From an uncultured Clostridia bacterium (GTDB lineage: Bacteria > Bacillota > Clostridia > RGIG6154): a DNA stretch of 24,099 nt. How positions within the stretch are numbered: position 1 is the first letter of the stretch; every line of letters starts with the position of its first letter. The stretch lies in assembly GCA_934446135.1 (NCBI GenBank), contig CAKSDT010000014.1, forward strand, positions 1-24,099, written 5' to 3'. Positions 22,089 through 24,099 of the stretch are shown in pieces. The notes beneath the pieces are model-generated. The model was given only the letters and a program-made list of their open reading frames with translations, was not told where the DNA came from and did not search any database. The translations under genes were made by a program, and so were the position numbers.

Positions 22089-23900
22089 ATGGTAGCAAGT
22101 GAATTTTTAGATACGCTTCCCTTAAATCCGGGCGTATACATTATGAAGAATAAGGAAGGAAAAATAATATATGTCGGCAAAGCGAAGATTTTAAGAAATC
22201 GTGTAAGGCAGTATTTTAAGAAAAACAGCAATCATACAGCAAAAGTTCTTGCAATGGTGTCTAATGTTGATAGTATTGAGTATATATTGACAAATTCGGA
22301 AATTGAGGCTTTAAACCTTGAATGTTCTCTTATTAAAAAGCACCGACCTAAATACAATATCCTGCTCAAAGATGACAAAGGTTATCCATATATCAAAATA
22401 ACTAATGAAGATTTCCCCAGAGTTTTACTTGCGAGAAGGAAAGAGGATGATGACGCAAAATATTTTGGTCCTTATGTGAATCAAACATCAGTACGGTATG
22501 TTATTAATACTCTTAGGAAAATATTTAAAATAAGGGAATGCAACAAACAGATCAAACCTCCCTATAATGATAAACCGTGTCTTAATTATCATATAGGCAG
22601 ATGCAGTGCACCTTGTGCCGGCTATATTTCAAAGGACGATTATCATAAAAGTGTTCTTGATGCGATGAGCGTGTTAAACAGCAAGACTGACATACTTATT
22701 AAAGAACTTACTGAAAAAATGTATGATGCTTCGGATAAGATGCTTTATGAAACTGCCGCAACATATAGAGATAAGATTGTCGGAATAAAAAAGATGACTG
22801 AAAGCCAGATTGCAGTTTTAACGGACAGCAAAGATGAGGATATAGTTTGCGTGCACAAAGAAAACGGATATGTTTGTACTGAACTTATGTTTGTCAGAAA
22901 CGGAAGACTTATTGATAAAAAGTCAATGTTCATGAATAATGCTTCGGATGAAGATAACAGGGAAATAATTTCGGCTTTTTTAATGCAGTATTACACAAAT
23001 TTTCTGCCGCCTCAAACAATTCTGGTTTCAGATGAACCATATGAAAAAGATGAAATAGAGAAAGTTCTTTCAGAAAAAATAAACAAAAGTGTTCATATTA
23101 ATGTTCCGCAAAGAGGCGAAAAGTACGGATTTATAATTATGGCAAGGAAAAACGCTTCTGATGCGATAAGATTAAAAGAAATGCAAAAGGGAACAAAGAA
23201 TAATATAGCGGCACTTGAGGAATTAAAAGAATATATTAAATTGGATTTTATTCCAAATAGGATAGAGGCGTATGATATATCGAATACAGCAGGTGAAAAT
23301 ACTGTTTCTTCTATGGTAGTTTTTGTAAATGGGCTTCCTTCTAAAAAGGATTATAGGAAGTTCAAAATTAAAACTGCAATAAAAAGCGATGACTATGGTG
23401 CAATGAGAGAAACTGTTCAAAGAAGAATGCTCAGAGCGTTGGAAAAGAAAGATGAAAAATTTGCACATATGCCCGACTTAATTTTTGTAGACGGCGGAAA
23501 AGGACAAATTAATTCTGCAAGACAAGTGCTTGATGAAATTGGAATAAATATTCCTGTTTTCGGCATAGTAAAAGATGATAAGCACAGAACAAGGGATATA
23601 ATGTCGGAAAGTAAAGAGTATAATATTCCGATTGCAACGAAAACATTTAAGTTGATTACTGACATTCAGGATGAGATGCACAGGGTTGCAATAAATTATC
23701 ACAGACACTTGAGAGCAGAGAAAAATGTAGAAAGCGAACTTATGAAATTACCCGGGATAGGCAAAGCAAAATATAAAAATCTTATGGAACATTTTAAAAC
23801 GATAGGCAATATAAAAAATGCTTCAAGAGAGGAACTGATTAAAGTTAAGGGGATAACACCGCAGATTGCAGAAAATATTCAACTTTTTTACAAAAAATAA
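22089..23900 (+). CDS. uvrC: Excinuclease ABC subunit C
   Basis: UvrC makes both incisions in nucleotide excision repair after UvrA/UvrB locate the lesion. The 603-residue protein has an N-terminal GIY-YIG nuclease (G15-V-Y17 and Y28-V-G30, with a probable catalytic Glu73 in NSEIEALNLE) and the four-cysteine region CNKQIKPPYNDKPC..CSAPC. A UVR domain binding UvrB lies near residues 195-235. The RNase-H-like C-terminal nuclease has Asp396 in AYDISN, Asp468 in FVDGGKGQ and His499 in DDKHRTR, and helix-hairpin-helix motifs sit at the end (LPGIGKAKYKNL, VKGITPQIAENI). The ribosome binding site is weak (GATGTGAT). It appears complete and ends shortly before the rRNA promoter region. Confidence 0.97.
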   Translation: MVASEFLDTLPLNPGVYIMKNKEGKIIYVGKAKILRNRVRQYFKKNSNHTAKVLAMVSNVDSIEYILTNSEIEALNLECSLIKKHRPKYNILLKDDKGYPYIKITNEDFPRVLLARRKEDDDAKYFGPYVNQTSVRYVINTLRKIFKIRECNKQIKPPYNDKPCLNYHIGRCSAPCAGYISKDDYHKSVLDAMSVLNSKTDILIKELTEKMYDASDKMLYETAATYRDKIVGIKKMTESQIAVLTDSKDEDIVCVHKENGYVCTELMFVRNGRLIDKKSMFMNNASDEDNREIISAFLMQYYTNFLPPQTILVSDEPYEKDEIEKVLSEKINKSVHINVPQRGEKYGFIIMARKNASDAIRLKEMQKGTKNNIAALEELKEYIKLDFIPNRIEAYDISNTAGENTVSSMVVFVNGLPSKKDYRKFKIKTAIKSDDYGAMRETVQRRMLRALEKKDEKFAHMPDLIFVDGGKGQINSARQVLDEIGINIPVFGIVKDDKHRTRDIMSESKEYNIPIATKTFKLITDIQDEMHRVAINYHRHLRAEKNVESELMKLPGIGKAKYKNLMEHFKTIGNIKNASREELIKVKGITPQIAENIQLFYKK

Positions 23901-23910
23901 TAAAATTCTA

Positions 23911-23939
23911 TTGACATTTCTTTCCGATTGTGTTAATAT
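23911..23939 (+). promoter_or_regulatory. Upstream promoter (P1) of a probable rRNA operon
   Basis: A perfect TTGACA (23911-23916) and TAATAT (23934-23939) are spaced by 17 bases, immediately after uvrC. It is the first of two near-consensus promoters that precede a boxA-like leader. Confidence 0.82.
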
Positions 23940-24004
23940 AAACGAGTTGACCGAAAGAGAGGGAAACCCGATAGAAAAAAAGATAAAAAAGTTGCAAAAA
24001 AGGG

Positions 24005-24033
24005 TTGACAAGAAACGGTTGATGTGTTAGAAT
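24005..24033 (+). promoter_or_regulatory. Downstream promoter (P2) of a probable rRNA operon
   Basis: A perfect TTGACA (24005-24010) and TAGAAT (24028-24033) have a 17-base spacer. An A-rich stretch (23971-24000) just upstream could act as an UP element. Tandem strong promoters about 94 bases apart are typical of Firmicute rRNA operons. Confidence 0.87.
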
Positions 24034-24041
24034 ATTCAAGT

Positions 24042-24099
24042 CGCTAAAGAGCGGCGGAGAGAATTGTACTTTGAAAATTATATAGCATAACCAGCAAAA
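24042..24099 (+). promoter_or_regulatory. rRNA-type leader with boxA-like antitermination element
   Basis: A small hairpin CGCT-AAAG-AGCG (24042-24053) is followed by TGTACTTTGAAAA (24065-24077). This closely resembles the TGTTCTTTGAAAACT boxA-like element that precedes 16S and 23S rRNA in Firmicutes. The window ends within the leader, so the rRNA gene itself is not visible. Confidence 0.72.

Noticed and set aside
22085..22090. TATAAT overlapping the uvrC start codon, suggesting a leaderless promoter
   Set aside because: The only candidate -35 (CGGACA, 22061-22066) is part of the terminator stem of the previous gene, and the start would fall inside uvrC codons. It is more likely a chance match.
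23947..23975. Third promoter between P1 and P2 (TTGACC with GATAGA)
   Set aside because: The -10 matches the consensus in only three positions, and the -35 lies within the initially transcribed region of P1. It is too weak to list.

Overview
The window is a gene-dense, AT-rich stretch with every gene on the + strand. It looks like core chromosome from a spore-forming member of the Clostridia (Firmicutes). The evidence is a clostridial-type spoVAC-spoVAD-spoVAE operon, a sodium-type V/A-ATPase operon, strong AGGAGG-like ribosome binding sites, near-consensus sigma-A promoters, a THF riboswitch and a glmS ribozyme. I see no insertion sequence, prophage, CRISPR array or tRNA.

Layout: (1) 1-3524 is a tight metabolic cluster of an ATP-grasp ligase (cut by the window start), an MmgE/PrpD-family enzyme and an SLC13-type anion transporter, closed by a strong terminator. 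This is the least understood part. (2) 3606-5417 is the spoVA operon, for dipicolinate uptake and release in spores. (3) 5469-6304 is a complete regulated folate-transport unit: sigma-A promoter, THF riboswitch, a start-site-sequestering hairpin, folT (ECF S component) and terminator. (4) 6337-15023 is a nine-gene V/A-type ATPase operon in the order G/H-I-K-E-C-F-A-B-D, with its own promoter and terminator. The c subunit carries the sodium-binding residue set known from Enterococcus hirae NtpK. (5) 15078-16455 holds a DUF3343 putative Se/S carrier and an overlapping cysteine-desulfurase-like enzyme. (6) 16439-21696 links c-di-AMP synthesis to amino-sugar synthesis: cdaA, cdaR and glmM follow a perfect-consensus promoter, then come a glmS ribozyme and glmS. 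(7) 21704-22070 is an HPr-like gene with its own promoter and terminator. (8) 22089-23900 is uvrC. (9) 23911-24099 holds two near-consensus promoters and a boxA-like leader, so a ribosomal RNA operon very probably starts just past the window end.

Two metabolite-sensing RNAs lie within 15 kb. One is predicted to shut folate transport when tetrahydrofolate is abundant, and the other to cleave the glmS message when glucosamine-6-phosphate is abundant. GlmM uses the GlmS product and, in characterised Firmicutes, GlmM and CdaR modulate CdaA, so region 6 ties cell-wall precursor supply to c-di-AMP signalling. No gap between genes exceeds 300 bases. The larger gaps (5418-5662, 19651-19872 and 23901-24099) hold the riboswitch, the ribozyme and the rRNA promoter region.
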